NCBI GenBank assembly: GCA_017554385.1
Contig: JAFZIL010000071.1
Coordinates: 1 to 41,364 of the forward strand
Length of the DNA stretch: 41,364 nucleotides
Direction of reading: 5' to 3'
From: Prevotella sp.
GTDB lineage: Bacteria > Bacteroidota > Bacteroidia > Bacteroidales > Bacteroidaceae
The position numbers and the translations under genes were made by a program. Position 1 is the first letter of the stretch. Every line of letters starts with the position of its first letter. Below are positions 30,933-39,427 of this stretch, piece after piece. The notes below the pieces were generated by a model, which did not search any database, was not told where the DNA came from, and saw nothing but the letters and a program-made list of their open reading frames with translations.

Positions 30933-32453
30933 TCAAGTGCTCTGCTCCCGATGACGGGGCAGGAACAACTCCTCAACGAACTGGCGCAGGGTTTCCTGCG
31001 CCATTTTCGTGCCGCCCTGCTCAATGGCCTGCCGCCCCTTGGGCGACTTCGCACTGAACGTGGCGCGGCACTCCCGGCCATCGAGCTTTGCGGTTAGCCG
31101 CATGGCACCGTTGCCCATCTCCGTCCATTGCGCGTCCTCCACATGCACATCGCCCAACATGAAGCTATACACATGCGGCTTGTAGCCGTGAAGGCCGGAA
31201 AGCAGGCCGGGCGACATCTCGGCAAAATGGCGTTCGATAAGGTCCTGCCAGTACTCGCTAACATCATAGCGGGCAGCGTATGAACGGAAGTTCAGTATGG
31301 TTGCCACACAATCCCTGATGATGCTGTCTGGCCTGTCGATGCTTGATTGTTGTGCGAAGCTGAGCATATCGTCGCGCGTGATTGCCGTCCGTTTGCCATT
31401 CATGCTGAGATAGTGATACTTGTCCAACTTGTTATTCGGATTGAAGCAAGAGAACGTCAGGTCAAAGGCCGGGGTGACATGCCAGTCGCCACCTTGCTTC
31501 ATCATAAACTCAAAGTTACGAATGTGGGCATCGACGTTACAGGAAAGGATATTGAACACGGCACGGCGGAAAGTCTCTTCGCGCTCCTTGTAGGGCAGGC
31601 CCAGACGGATGCACACCTCCATCAGCTGCTCGTAAGAGGTAGCCTCCGGATTCATCGCAGCCAGCGAAAGGGTGTGTATTTTCTGCTGGTCTCGTCGGTC
31701 ATAGCGCTCGGTCAGGAAGTGGCTCTCGCCGTCAATGTCTATCAGCTTTGATGGCATCATTGTGATGCCAGCATCCCGCGCCATATCGGCATAGACCATT
31801 TCAATGCGTGTCAGCGGATAATATTTGCTCTCGGCAAACTTCAGCAGATAGTAGCTGAATCCTGCGGGCTGCATCACCTGTCCGCTACGAATCTCGCCCG
31901 TCTCGTGGTTGATGGCGATGACCGCCTTGGAGTGGTTGCCGCCTGCCGACGTGCCCACCTCGTAGAGGGCGTTGAGCGACAGGTCTTCATCTGCGACCAT
32001 GACATTCTCGCGCCCCTGCAGAATCTCCAGGGCTTTCTTGTAGAGCTCTGACAACTGAAAGCTACGCTCTTGTCCAATCTTTTCTGCCGGTTCGAACTCC
32101 AGCGCGCCCATACCGCGTCTACCAATAAACAGCAGTTTGTCTACAGACGTAATCTCCGATGGACGGATGCCATTCTCTGCCGCCCAAGCATCAAACACGG
32201 CATTACCCCACCTGCCGGGCAGCGAGTCGGCAATGAAAGCGGGCAGTCCGCAGAAGATATCGTCGTTGGCCAGTCCATAGATAGGCAGACGGTTACGGGG
32301 ATTCTTGATGGATGCTGAGAGTGGAGCGATGTCGATACCTGCGCGAAAGAAGTCGGGATGATAGCTGAACACAGCGCGCTTACGCCTGTCTTCCCAAAAC
32401 AGGCTGCCCACTTCCTTTCCCCAAAGCATCACTCTGACGATGTTATTTTGCAT
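30933..32453 (-). CDS. hipA: HipA-type toxin kinase
   Basis: The 506-aa protein starts MQNNIVRVMLWGKEVGSLFW, the couple_hipA N-terminal region. It has LPGRWGN, a GTSAGGNHSKAVIA ATP-loop-like segment, and kinase-core marks NVDAHIRNFEFM (catalytic Asp) and TPAFDLTFS (metal Asp). It is longer than E. coli HipA (about 440 aa), with an extra C-terminal region ending EELFLPRHREQST. HipA kinases phosphorylate aminoacyl-tRNA synthetases and are held off by HipB, encoded upstream with an 11-nt overlap. The active-site residues look present; the target is not known. Confidence 0.88.
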   Translation of the reverse strand: MQNNIVRVMLWGKEVGSLFWEDRRKRAVFSYHPDFFRAGIDIAPLSASIKNPRNRLPIYGLANDDIFCGLPAFIADSLPGRWGNAVFDAWAAENGIRPSEITSVDKLLFIGRRGMGALEFEPAEKIGQERSFQLSELYKKALEILQGRENVMVADEDLSLNALYEVGTSAGGNHSKAVIAINHETGEIRSGQVMQPAGFSYYLLKFAESKYYPLTRIEMVYADMARDAGITMMPSKLIDIDGESHFLTERYDRRDQQKIHTLSLAAMNPEATSYEQLMEVCIRLGLPYKEREETFRRAVFNILSCNVDAHIRNFEFMMKQGGDWHVTPAFDLTFSCFNPNNKLDKYHYLSMNGKRTAITRDDMLSFAQQSSIDRPDSIIRDCVATILNFRSYAARYDVSEYWQDLIERHFAEMSPGLLSGLHGYKPHVYSFMLGDVHVEDAQWTEMGNGAMRLTAKLDGRECRATFSAKSPKGRQAIEQGGTKMAQETLRQFVEELFLPRHREQST

Positions 32454-32763
32454 GTCTTACTCGTTTTCGTTTTCCTTGTTGTATCTTCTCCAGTTCGTAG
32501 GGCGACACGGGTATCTCAGGTAATACGTCGTCAAGCCCTTGCATGAAGTCAATGGCCCGCAGCAGTTCAATGAACGTGCCTAACGTGATGTTGCGAAGGT
32601 TGCCGTTCTCAAACTTACGGATGGTGACAATACTCACGCCTGACTTCTCTGAGATTTCCAGCTGGGTCAGGTCGCTGCCTATGCGATAGTCCTTGAAACG
32701 CCTGCCCAGCATGGCTACAATCTCCGTAGTATACATCTGCAATATATCCTTTTCCTGTTTCAT
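32443..32763 (-). CDS. hipB: HipB-type HTH antitoxin and autoregulator
   Basis: The 106-aa protein has an XRE helix-turn-helix at about residues 19-70 (RRFKDYRIGSDLTQLEISEKSG and SIVTIRKFENGNLRNITL), followed by a tail ending GKRKRVRHAK. It binds DNA and the HipA partner. The gene lies directly upstream of hipA with an 11-nt overlap. The ATG at 32763 is only 4 nt after the -7 box, giving an almost leaderless mRNA; Met10 at 32736 is an alternative start. In this pair the HTH gene is first, as in E. coli hipBA. Confidence 0.85.
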   Translation of the reverse strand: MKQEKDILQMYTTEIVAMLGRRFKDYRIGSDLTQLEISEKSGVSIVTIRKFENGNLRNITLGTFIELLRAIDFMQGLDDVLPEIPVSPYELEKIQQGKRKRVRHAK

Positions 32764-32767
32764 ATTG

Positions 32768-32799
32768 CAAAGGTAAGCAAAATTTCTGTTACTACCAAA
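32768..32799 (-). promoter_or_regulatory. Bacteroidetes promoter of hipBA
   Basis: On the minus strand TTTG (32796-32799), a 20-nt spacer, TACCTTTG (32768-32775). The first hipB ATG is four bases beyond the -7 box, which would make the mRNA nearly leaderless. Confidence 0.75.
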
Positions 32800-33187
32800 T
32801 AATCTACATAAAAGATATAAAACTTTCGCTTATTTTACAAACAAGGAAGTGGTTTGAGCAGCAGCACCGCATTCACAACAAGCCTCCAAGCCTGCTATTG
32901 GTAAGCAAGCCAGGAGGCTTTATCGCCTTACATTTTAATTTGTTACCAAGTAGTCCAATTTGCCATACGCTAGTGCGGCAATTGAACGTCGTTATTAAAC
33001 GATTGCAAAAATAGTAAAAAAACTCGTATTACCAACTCTTCGCACCCAAAAAGTGCTAAAATATATGTGATTTCAGAAGAAAAATGAGCGGGATGGTTAC
33101 TGTTGCCGATAAATTTTGTAATTTTGCGCCCTAAACTTAAAGAGAGAAAAAACAAGCTTCATTGTTTTCCTCAAACTACAAAGAATC
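32800..33187. other. Intergenic region between hipB and the membrane phosphoesterase
   Basis: No gene is supported here. It holds a hairpin AAGCCTCC (32880-32887) / GGAGGCTT (32913-32920) with inner GC pairs and a weak U-run, a second hairpin around TTGCC...GGCAA (about 32964-32986), and the -7 box TAATTTTG (33119-33126) for the next gene. A short leftward frame at 32970-33155 crosses that promoter and looks spurious. Confidence 0.5.
33119..33126 (+). promoter_or_regulatory. Probable -7 box of the membrane phosphoesterase gene
   Basis: TAATTTTG (33119-33126), 61 nt before the ATG at 33188. The -33 box is weak. Confidence 0.5.
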
Positions 33188-34315
33188 ATGTGGATGATCA
33201 TATTCCTTCTACTGCCCTTCCTGGGGCTTGCCTATATCGGCTGGCATGTGTGGACGCTCGTCCCGCTGCCAGCCGTTTGGCGTATAACCCTCATCATACT
33301 GGGCGTAGCGTCATTCCTCTTGATCTTCGCCAACTTCGGACGCGCTACCGACAAGCTACCCCTGCCGCTGGCACGGCTGGTCTACGACGTGGGCAACTCG
33401 TCGGTCTTCGTGCTGCTCTACCTCGTCATCATCTTCCTGCTGCTCGATCTGGGACGACTTGTCCGTCTAATCCGACCCGAATGGCTGCACCAGAACTTCG
33501 CCATCAGCGCCTGCATTGCCATCGGGCTCTTCGTCCTGTTCCTCTATGGAAACACACATTATTATAATAAGGCGCGCGTAGAGCTCCACCTGACCTCCGA
33601 CAAACCGTTGGCCAAACCGATGAAGCTCGTCATGCTGAGCGACTTGCACTTAGGCTACCACAACCCGCGACGGGAGCTGGCACGATGGGTAGACATGATC
33701 AATCAGGAGAAGCCCGACGTGGTACTCATCGCCGGCGACATCATCGACGGGAGCATGCGACCGCTCGTCGAGGAGAACATGGCCGAGGAGATGCGCCGCA
33801 TAGAAGCGCCTGTCTACGCCTGCTTAGGCAACCACGAGTACTACACCGGCGAACCACGGGCACAGCAGTTCTACCGCGACGCCAACATCCACCTGCTGCG
33901 CGACACCTTTGCCCTTGTGGGTGACCTCTGTATCATCGGCCGCGACGACCGTACCAATCTTCACCGCAAAAGCGTGGTGCAGCTCAAATCCCAGATCTCC
34001 GCTCGGCTCAACGGGACGCTTTCCTCAGAAAGAAACCTCAAATCTCAAACCTCCAAATACTCCATCCTCCTCGACCACCAGCCCTACCACCTCGAACGGA
34101 CAGAGCGGGCAGGCATCGACTTCCAACTAAGCGGGCACACCCACTACGGACAGGTGTGGCCCATCTCGTGGATCACGAAACGCATCTATGAGTGCGCCTA
34201 CGGTCCGTACCAACTCGGCAAGACGCGCTACTATGTATCCTCGGGCATGGGCATCTGGGGCGGCAAGTACCGCATCGGCACACGCTCAGAGTACGTGGTC
34301 GCCACGCTCGAATAG
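33188..34315 (+). CDS. Membrane-anchored calcineurin-like metallophosphoesterase
   Basis: The 375-aa protein has four hydrophobic segments in the first 120 residues (MWMIIFLLLPFLGLAYIGW, ITLIILGVASFLLIF, VFVLLYLVIIFLLLDLG, ISACIAIGLFVLFLYG). A phosphoesterase domain follows, with MLSDLHLGYH, LIAGDIIDG, CLGNHEYYTGE and SGHTHYGQVWP metal motifs. It resembles the YkuE/YaeI-like membrane phosphoesterases. Residues about 282-291 (RNLKSQTSKY) are coded by a short heptamer-like run (34034-34061) in a loop before ILLDHQP. A terminator with U-run follows 56 nt after the stop. The substrate is not known. Confidence 0.87.
   Translation: MWMIIFLLLPFLGLAYIGWHVWTLVPLPAVWRITLIILGVASFLLIFANFGRATDKLPLPLARLVYDVGNSSVFVLLYLVIIFLLLDLGRLVRLIRPEWLHQNFAISACIAIGLFVLFLYGNTHYYNKARVELHLTSDKPLAKPMKLVMLSDLHLGYHNPRRELARWVDMINQEKPDVVLIAGDIIDGSMRPLVEENMAEEMRRIEAPVYACLGNHEYYTGEPRAQQFYRDANIHLLRDTFALVGDLCIIGRDDRTNLHRKSVVQLKSQISARLNGTLSSERNLKSQTSKYSILLDHQPYHLERTERAGIDFQLSGHTHYGQVWPISWITKRIYECAYGPYQLGKTRYYVSSGMGIWGGKYRIGTRSEYVVATLE
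34034..34061. repeat. Short in-gene heptamer array (AACCTCA/AATCTCA)
   Basis: AACCTCA, AATCTCA, AACCTCC, AAATACT in 7-nt register within the phosphoesterase gene; weaker than the other arrays. Confidence 0.5.
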
Positions 34316-34371
34316 CACTACTCGTCAGAAGACTTATCCAACAAAGAAGCCGAATCTAAGAAAAAAGGGAA

Positions 34372-34399
34372 CCGAAAGTTTTGTACTTTCGGCTTTTTT
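34372..34399 (+). terminator. Terminator of the phosphoesterase gene, overlapping the next promoter
   Basis: CCGAAAG (34372-34378), loop TTTTGTA, CTTTCGG (34386-34392), then CTTTTTTG. The TTTG in the loop (34380-34383) is also the -33 box of the next gene. Confidence 0.8.
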
Positions 34400-34410
34400 G
34401 TGTATATTTG
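34380..34410 (+). promoter_or_regulatory. Bacteroidetes promoter of the lactate permease gene
   Basis: TTTG (34380-34383), a 19-nt spacer and TATATTTG (34403-34410), with a leader of about 65 nt to the ATG at 34478. Confidence 0.7.
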
Positions 34411-34477
34411 CAGCAGACATTGTAGAAATGCCTGGATATCCTGGATTGTATTTACTAACACCTAAACAAAATAACCT

Positions 34478-36082
34478 ATGACTGCTCTCATTTCTGTTAT
34501 CCCAATCCTTTTACTCATCGTACTGATGATGGGGTTTAAAGTATCCGGATACAAGAGTGCTGTGGCTACTCTTGTCGTAACAATCGCTCTGGCTCTGTTT
34601 GCCGTTCCCTCGATGGGCATCATGCCAGAGAAGTATGCGGGAATATCCATCTATGGCATCACCCTGTGGTCGGTAGTAGAAGGATTGCTCAAGGCATGTT
34701 TTCCGATTATCCTCATCATCATCTTCGCCATCTTCAGCTACAGCATCCTCTGCGAGACGAAGGAGATTGAGACCATCAAGACACAGTTCATACAGATGAC
34801 CTCGGACAAGGGACTGCTGGTACTGCTGCTGACGTGGGGCCTCGGTGGCGTGCTTGAAGGCATGGCCGGCTTCGGAACGGCAGTGGCAATCCCTGCGGCC
34901 ATCTTGATCGGACTGGGATTCAAACCGATGTTCTCAGCAGTCATCTGTCTGGTTGCCAACACGGTAGCCGTAGGCTTTGGAGCCGTAGGCCTGCCCGCTA
35001 CGACGCTCGCCAATCAGGTGGCGGCCAGTGGTGTGGCTACGCCAGAAGAGCTCTGCGAGGTAGCTACGTTCATCATTCTGCAACTCTCGCTGATGTTCTT
35101 CATCACCCCGTTCCTCATCCTGATGATGACCGACCGCACGAAAATCGTGAAGAACATTACCATCGCCCTCTTTGTAGGCACGTTCTCTATCGTCGTACAG
35201 TTCTGCTGCGCCCACTGGATTGGACCTGAGACACCTGCCATCCTGGGCTCCGTGGCTGCCATCATCGCCATGCTCATCTACAACAAGCTGTTTATCCGCA
35301 ACGAAGCGCCTGCTGACACGGTAGTGGTCGAGAAGAAAAAATTCGGCCTGGCCAAGACCCTCAAAGCCTGGAGCGTCTATGGACTCATCATTTTCTTCAT
35401 CCTTATAAGCAGCAAGATTGTGCCCCCTATTAATGAATTGCTCAACACGACCTTAGTCACCAAAATTGATTTGCCCGTTACCGGCAACGCCTTTAAGTTC
35501 GGTTGGCTATCGAATGCCGGCCTGATGATATTCCTCGGTGCGATGATTGGCGGAATGATACAGGGCATGAGCTTTGGCAGACTGATGAAACTGCTTGCCA
35601 AGACCACTATCAACCTGCAGAAGACAGTCGTTACCATCTGCTGCCTTGTGGCCATGGCCATGCTGATGAACAATACTGGAATGACCAATGATATTGCCAA
35701 GGGACTGGTGCTGCTGACAGGCTCCGCATTCCCGTTCTTTGCACCCCTGATAGGTTCTATTGGCACCTTCGTAACGGGTAGTGCCACAAATGCCAACATC
35801 CTCTTTGGAAAGCTCCAGGCAACAGCCGCTTCCGACCTCGGACTCGTCAATCAGGGAACGTTCTTCGGCATCAGCGGAAATGAGACCAACTGGCTGGCAT
35901 CTGCCAACTGTGCCGGCTCTGAAGGAGGCAAGCTGATCTCACCGCAGTCTATCGCCATCGCCACTGCAGCCTGCGACATGGAGGGACAGGACGGAGACAT
36001 CATGCGCAAGACGATACCGTTTGCTATCTTCTGGATCCTGATGAACGGCCTCATGGTCTTCCTTGGACTACACGTTTTCTGA
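34478..36082 (+). CDS. lldP: L-lactate permease (LctP family)
   Basis: The 534-aa protein has about 12-13 hydrophobic segments and the LctP marks LTWGLGGVLEGMAGFGTAVAIP, ANTVAVGFGAVGLPATTLA, GSIGTFVTGSATNANILFGKLQ and ANCAGSEGGKLISPQSIAIATAA. It imports lactate (or glycolate) with protons. It starts at an ATG with its own promoter and is followed by the FAD/Fe-S dehydrogenase after a 61-nt heptamer-array gap, so uptake and oxidation are paired. The permease could also take other short 2-hydroxy acids. Confidence 0.93.
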   Translation: MTALISVIPILLLIVLMMGFKVSGYKSAVATLVVTIALALFAVPSMGIMPEKYAGISIYGITLWSVVEGLLKACFPIILIIIFAIFSYSILCETKEIETIKTQFIQMTSDKGLLVLLLTWGLGGVLEGMAGFGTAVAIPAAILIGLGFKPMFSAVICLVANTVAVGFGAVGLPATTLANQVAASGVATPEELCEVATFIILQLSLMFFITPFLILMMTDRTKIVKNITIALFVGTFSIVVQFCCAHWIGPETPAILGSVAAIIAMLIYNKLFIRNEAPADTVVVEKKKFGLAKTLKAWSVYGLIIFFILISSKIVPPINELLNTTLVTKIDLPVTGNAFKFGWLSNAGLMIFLGAMIGGMIQGMSFGRLMKLLAKTTINLQKTVVTICCLVAMAMLMNNTGMTNDIAKGLVLLTGSAFPFFAPLIGSIGTFVTGSATNANILFGKLQATAASDLGLVNQGTFFGISGNETNWLASANCAGSEGGKLISPQSIAIATAACDMEGQDGDIMRKTIPFAIFWILMNGLMVFLGLHVF

Positions 36083-36084
36083 GA

Positions 36085-36142
36085 TAAGAGTTAAAAGTCA
36101 AGAATTAAGAGTTGTCGGCTTCGCCGAATAAGAGTTAAGAGT
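36085..36142. repeat. Heptamer array (TAAGAGT) ending at the dehydrogenase start
   Basis: TAAGAGT, TAAAAGT, CAAGAAT, TAAGAGT (36085-36112), a 16-nt middle containing TCGGCTTCGCCGA (a 5-bp hairpin), then TAAGAGT twice (36129-36142). One base later is the ATG at 36144. It spans nearly all of the lldP-dehydrogenase gap. Confidence 0.85.
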
Positions 36143-36143
36143 T

Positions 36144-39100
36144 ATGCTGAGCCAATTTCTTACAGACCTCAGACAGTTCGTACCGTCTGACCGTATTTAT
36201 ACAGATGAGCTTCGTACCCTCGGATGGGGAACCGATGCCAGTTTCTATCGACAGATTCCCAAAGTCGTCATCCGAAGCGATGGAGAGGAGGAAATCGCCA
36301 AGATTGTCCGGGCATGCCAGAAACACAAGCTGCCCTTCACCTTCCGTGCAGCCGGAACCTCACTCTCCGGACAGAGTTGTACCGACTCCGTGCTCATCGT
36401 AGCCGGCAAGCATTGGGAAAAATACAGTGTAGAATGTAGAACCGAGAATGGAGAGTTTCTTGCCATGCAAGCGTCCAAAGGCCGAGCGGCTACCGTGCCA
36501 AAAACACCTGCGGAAGCAAACTCTACACTCTCCACTCTACACTCTGAACTAAGAATTAAGCTTCAGCCCGGCATCGTGGGTGCTCGCGTCAACCAGATAC
36601 TGAAGCCCTACGGACGTGTGTTCCCACCCGACCCGGCCTCCATCGGCAGTGCAATGGTAGGTGGCATCGTCATCAACAATGCTTCGGGCATGAACTGCGG
36701 CGTACATGCCAACAGCGACCGCATGCTTCTCTCAGCACGTATCATCCTGACCGACGGCACCGTGCTCGATACCGGCAGCGAAGAAAGCAAGGCCGCCTTC
36801 CGTCAGAGTCATCCGGAGTTCCTGAAGAAAATCGAGGCCCTACGCGACAGAGTACGAGCCGACGAGGAACTCAGCACACGTATATTAAAGAAGTATAGCA
36901 TCAAGAACGTGACGGGTCTGAACCTGCGCCCGTTGGTGGCCTACGACGATCCGTTCGACATCATCGCCCACTCGATGGTGGGAAGCGAGGGTACGCTGGC
37001 CTTCCTCTCGGAGGTGACGATGAGGACGCTACGCGACTACCCATACAAGGCTTCAGCGATGGTCTACTTCCTCACGATGAAGGAGAGCTGTGAGGCCGTG
37101 GTGGCTATGAAGAAGCTGAAGGCAGGCGAGGAAGATCTGGCAATGAGTGCCGAGCAACTGATGGTGAAGAGTGCCGAGATGCTCGACTACAAGTCGCTCA
37201 GTAGCGTCGACGATCCGGTCTACTTGCAGTATCAGAAAGATGTGGATGCCGGCAGGATTGAAGGAGTAGAGCCTGGTGACTATCACAACCTGACTGCCAT
37301 ACTCACCGAGACAAAGGGTATCACCCACGAACAGCTGCTTGAGAAGATAGAGAAAATCAAGGAGTGTCTGGGCCAGTTCCGACTGTATATCCCCGCAGAG
37401 TTCACCGAGGATCCAGCTGTCTACGGCAAGTACTGGGCCATCCGTAGCGGCATCTTCCCAAGCGTAGGCGGCACTCGCCCCGTCGGCACATCGTGCCTGA
37501 TCGAAGACGTGGCCTTCCCCATCGAGAGCCTACCCGAGGCCACAGTAAGGCTGCAGAAACTCATTGCCGACCACGGCTACTCAGATGCCTGCATCTACGG
37601 TCATGCCTTCGAGGGAAACTACCACTTTATCCTGAACCAGAGCTTTGCCGACGAGCATGAGGTGGCCCGCTATGCCGAGATGATGCGCGACGTGGCCAAG
37701 CTCGTGGTCGAAGGCTACGACGGTTCGCTCAAGGCCGAGCATGGCACCGGCCGCAATATGGCACCCTTCGTGAAATACGAGTGGGGCGACAAGGCCTACG
37801 AGGTGATGAAGGAGCTAAAGGCCATCTTCGACCCAGAGGGACTGCTGAACCAGGGTGTCATCTTCAACGACGATCCCGACTGTTTCATCAAGTGCCTGAA
37901 GCCGCTGCCCGTGCTCGACTACGATTTCGATAGCGTGCCCGATGGTGGCCATTACCTGATGGAGCCCGCCTACTCAACCGCCAAGGAGACCATTGAGCAG
38001 GTGAAGCGTGCCAACAAGTGTATAGAATGTGGATTCTGCGAGGTCAACTGCATGTCATGCGGCCTCACACTTTCATCAAGGATGCGTATTGCCGTTCAGC
38101 GCGAAATCAGGGCTTTAGAAGCAACAGTCCGCGCGTCCGGCGGTTCTACCACCGGTACAGCCGCTGCCGAGCGATTGGCTACACTGAAGAAGCAGTATAA
38201 ATACTACGGCGACCAGACTTGCGCTACCGACGGCCTCTGCTCCACCTCGTGCCCGATGAAGATCAACACAGGCGAGTTGACGCATCTCATCCGTCAGATG
38301 AACATGAACGACAGCCCTGTAGGATACAAGATTGGCGAGTTTGCCGCCAACCACATGGCCGGCATCAAGAGCGGCCTGCGCGTGGTACTCGATGTGGCAC
38401 ACCTTGGACATATCACCTTAGGACCGTCGCTCATGTCGAGTGTATGCCGTGGCATGAACAAGATGGGACTGCCCCTCTGGACAACGGCAATGCCCAAGAA
38501 AAAACGGCAGCCAAAGAAGTCTGACCTTACACAGTTCATCATCGAAAAGTCACTGTCTCACAACGCCCCTCCTTTGGAGGGGATGGGGGAGGCTCCTAAA
38601 GTTGTCTACTTCCCCAGCTGCATCAACCAGACAATGGGACTCTCCAAAAAGTCGCCCGCGAAGAAGCCGCTCGTCGACGAGATATGCGAACTGATTCACA
38701 AGGCAGGCTACGAGGTGATCTTCCCCGAGGGTATGGAGCGCATGTGCTGCGGACAAATCTGGGAGTCGAAAGGTATGCTCGATATTGCAGACCGCAAGAG
38801 TGCAGAGCTCGAAGACGCACTGTGGAAGGCATCCGAGGAAGGCAAGTATCCCGTGCTCTGCGCACAGAGCCCATGTCTGCACCGCATGAAAAAGGTGATG
38901 AAGAAGATAAAGCTCTACGAACCTGCCGAGTTCATTATGAAATACTTGGTACCGCGACTCGACTTCCATCCCATTGATCGGCCTATCGCTTTACATGTCA
39001 CCTGTTCTACACGCCAGATGGGAGTGGCCGACGACCTCATCAACCTCGCCAAGCTCTGCTCTACGAAAGTCTTCCTGCCCGAGGGCGTGGGCTGCTGCGG

Positions 39101-39305
39101 CTTTGCCGGAGACCGTGGCTTCACGTTCCCGGAACTGAACAAGTACGGACTACGTAAGCTGCGCCCGCAGATAGAGGAGAACCACATCGAGGTGGGCTAC
39201 TCGAACAGCCGCACCTGCGAGATAGGGCTCGAGACCAACACCGGCATTCCCTACATAAGCATCGTCTATCTCGTCAACGAGTGTACATCGCCAAAGCGGG
39301 AATGA
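36144..39305 (+). CDS. FAD-binding and Fe-S domain D-lactate/glycolate dehydrogenase, with two repeat-encoded insertions
   Basis: The 1053-aa protein joins a GlcD-like FAD module (RAAGTSLSGQS, PDPASIGSAMVGGIVINNASG, HSMVGSEGTLAFLSEVT, and YGHAFEGNYHF in the C-terminal FAD part) to a two-cluster ferredoxin domain (CIECGFCEVNC, about residues 625-635, and CATDGLCSTSCP near 692) and a cysteine-rich CCG region (ERMCCGQIW about 867, VGCCGFAG about 982). It oxidises D-lactate or glycolate and passes electrons through Fe-S clusters. Insertions: residues about 95-134 (YSVECRTENGEF...ANSTLSTLHS) from a heptamer inverted repeat, and about 808-817 (APPLEGMGEA) from a GC-rich palindrome. Family members without these would be about 50 residues shorter. 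Confidence 0.92.
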   Translation: MLSQFLTDLRQFVPSDRIYTDELRTLGWGTDASFYRQIPKVVIRSDGEEEIAKIVRACQKHKLPFTFRAAGTSLSGQSCTDSVLIVAGKHWEKYSVECRTENGEFLAMQASKGRAATVPKTPAEANSTLSTLHSELRIKLQPGIVGARVNQILKPYGRVFPPDPASIGSAMVGGIVINNASGMNCGVHANSDRMLLSARIILTDGTVLDTGSEESKAAFRQSHPEFLKKIEALRDRVRADEELSTRILKKYSIKNVTGLNLRPLVAYDDPFDIIAHSMVGSEGTLAFLSEVTMRTLRDYPYKASAMVYFLTMKESCEAVVAMKKLKAGEEDLAMSAEQLMVKSAEMLDYKSLSSVDDPVYLQYQKDVDAGRIEGVEPGDYHNLTAILTETKGITHEQLLEKIEKIKECLGQFRLYIPAEFTEDPAVYGKYWAIRSGIFPSVGGTRPVGTSCLIEDVAFPIESLPEATVRLQKLIADHGYSDACIYGHAFEGNYHFILNQSFADEHEVARYAEMMRDVAKLVVEGYDGSLKAEHGTGRNMAPFVKYEWGDKAYEVMKELKAIFDPEGLLNQGVIFNDDPDCFIKCLKPLPVLDYDFDSVPDGGHYLMEPAYSTAKETIEQVKRANKCIECGFCEVNCMSCGLTLSSRMRIAVQREIRALEATVRASGGSTTGTAAAERLATLKKQYKYYGDQTCATDGLCSTSCPMKINTGELTHLIRQMNMNDSPVGYKIGEFAANHMAGIKSGLRVVLDVAHLGHITLGPSLMSSVCRGMNKMGLPLWTTAMPKKKRQPKKSDLTQFIIEKSLSHNAPPLEGMGEAPKVVYFPSCINQTMGLSKKSPAKKPLVDEICELIHKAGYEVIFPEGMERMCCGQIWESKGMLDIADRKSAELEDALWKASEEGKYPVLCAQSPCLHRMKKVMKKIKLYEPAEFIMKYLVPRLDFHPIDRPIALHVTCSTRQMGVADDLINLAKLCSTKVFLPEGVGCCGFAGDRGFTFPELNKYGLRKLRPQIEENHIEVGYSNSRTCEIGLETNTGIPYISIVYLVNECTSPKRE
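36426..36545. repeat. In-gene inverted heptamer element in the dehydrogenase gene
   Basis: Left arm AGTGTAG, AATGTAG, AACCGAG, AATGGAG, AGTTTCT (36426-36460); right arm GCAAACTCT, then ACACTCT, CCACTCT, ACACTCT (36525-36545). The centre differs from the xseA element, but the arms and reading frame agree. Confidence 0.9.
38566..38601. repeat. GC-rich palindrome in the dehydrogenase gene
   Basis: CCCCTCC (38566-38572), TTT, GGAGGGG (38576-38582), then ATGGGGGAGGCTCC. It encodes an APPLEGMGEAPK-like stretch in frame. It resembles the pta-ackA arms and the right-edge palindrome. Confidence 0.7.
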
Positions 39306-39347
39306 GGCCCTGTTTGTCCATCTATCATCAAAAAAGTCTCGTTTTTC

Positions 39348-39378
39348 TTGATAATCTCGTTCTTTTGCAGTACCTTTG
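39348..39378 (+). promoter_or_regulatory. Bacteroidetes promoter of the histidine-kinase-like gene
   Basis: TTG (39348-39350), a 20-nt spacer and TACCTTTG (39371-39378), 50 nt before the ATG at 39428. It separates this gene and the LUD gene from the dehydrogenase upstream. Confidence 0.72.
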
Positions 39379-39427
39379 CACAATAAATGTAAATATTTAG
39401 CTAATCATCAAACAACTTGGTTACATT

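Noticed and set aside
29699-31081. 460-aa leftward open frame antisense to ackA
   Set aside because: It is antisense to a clear acetate kinase gene; its composition (His/Val/Leu-rich) is that of a complementary-strand shadow, and no family signature is seen.
32970-33155. 61-aa leftward open frame between hipB and the phosphoesterase
   Set aside because: It crosses the -7 box of the rightward gene and has no recognisable family, promoter or neighbour coupling.
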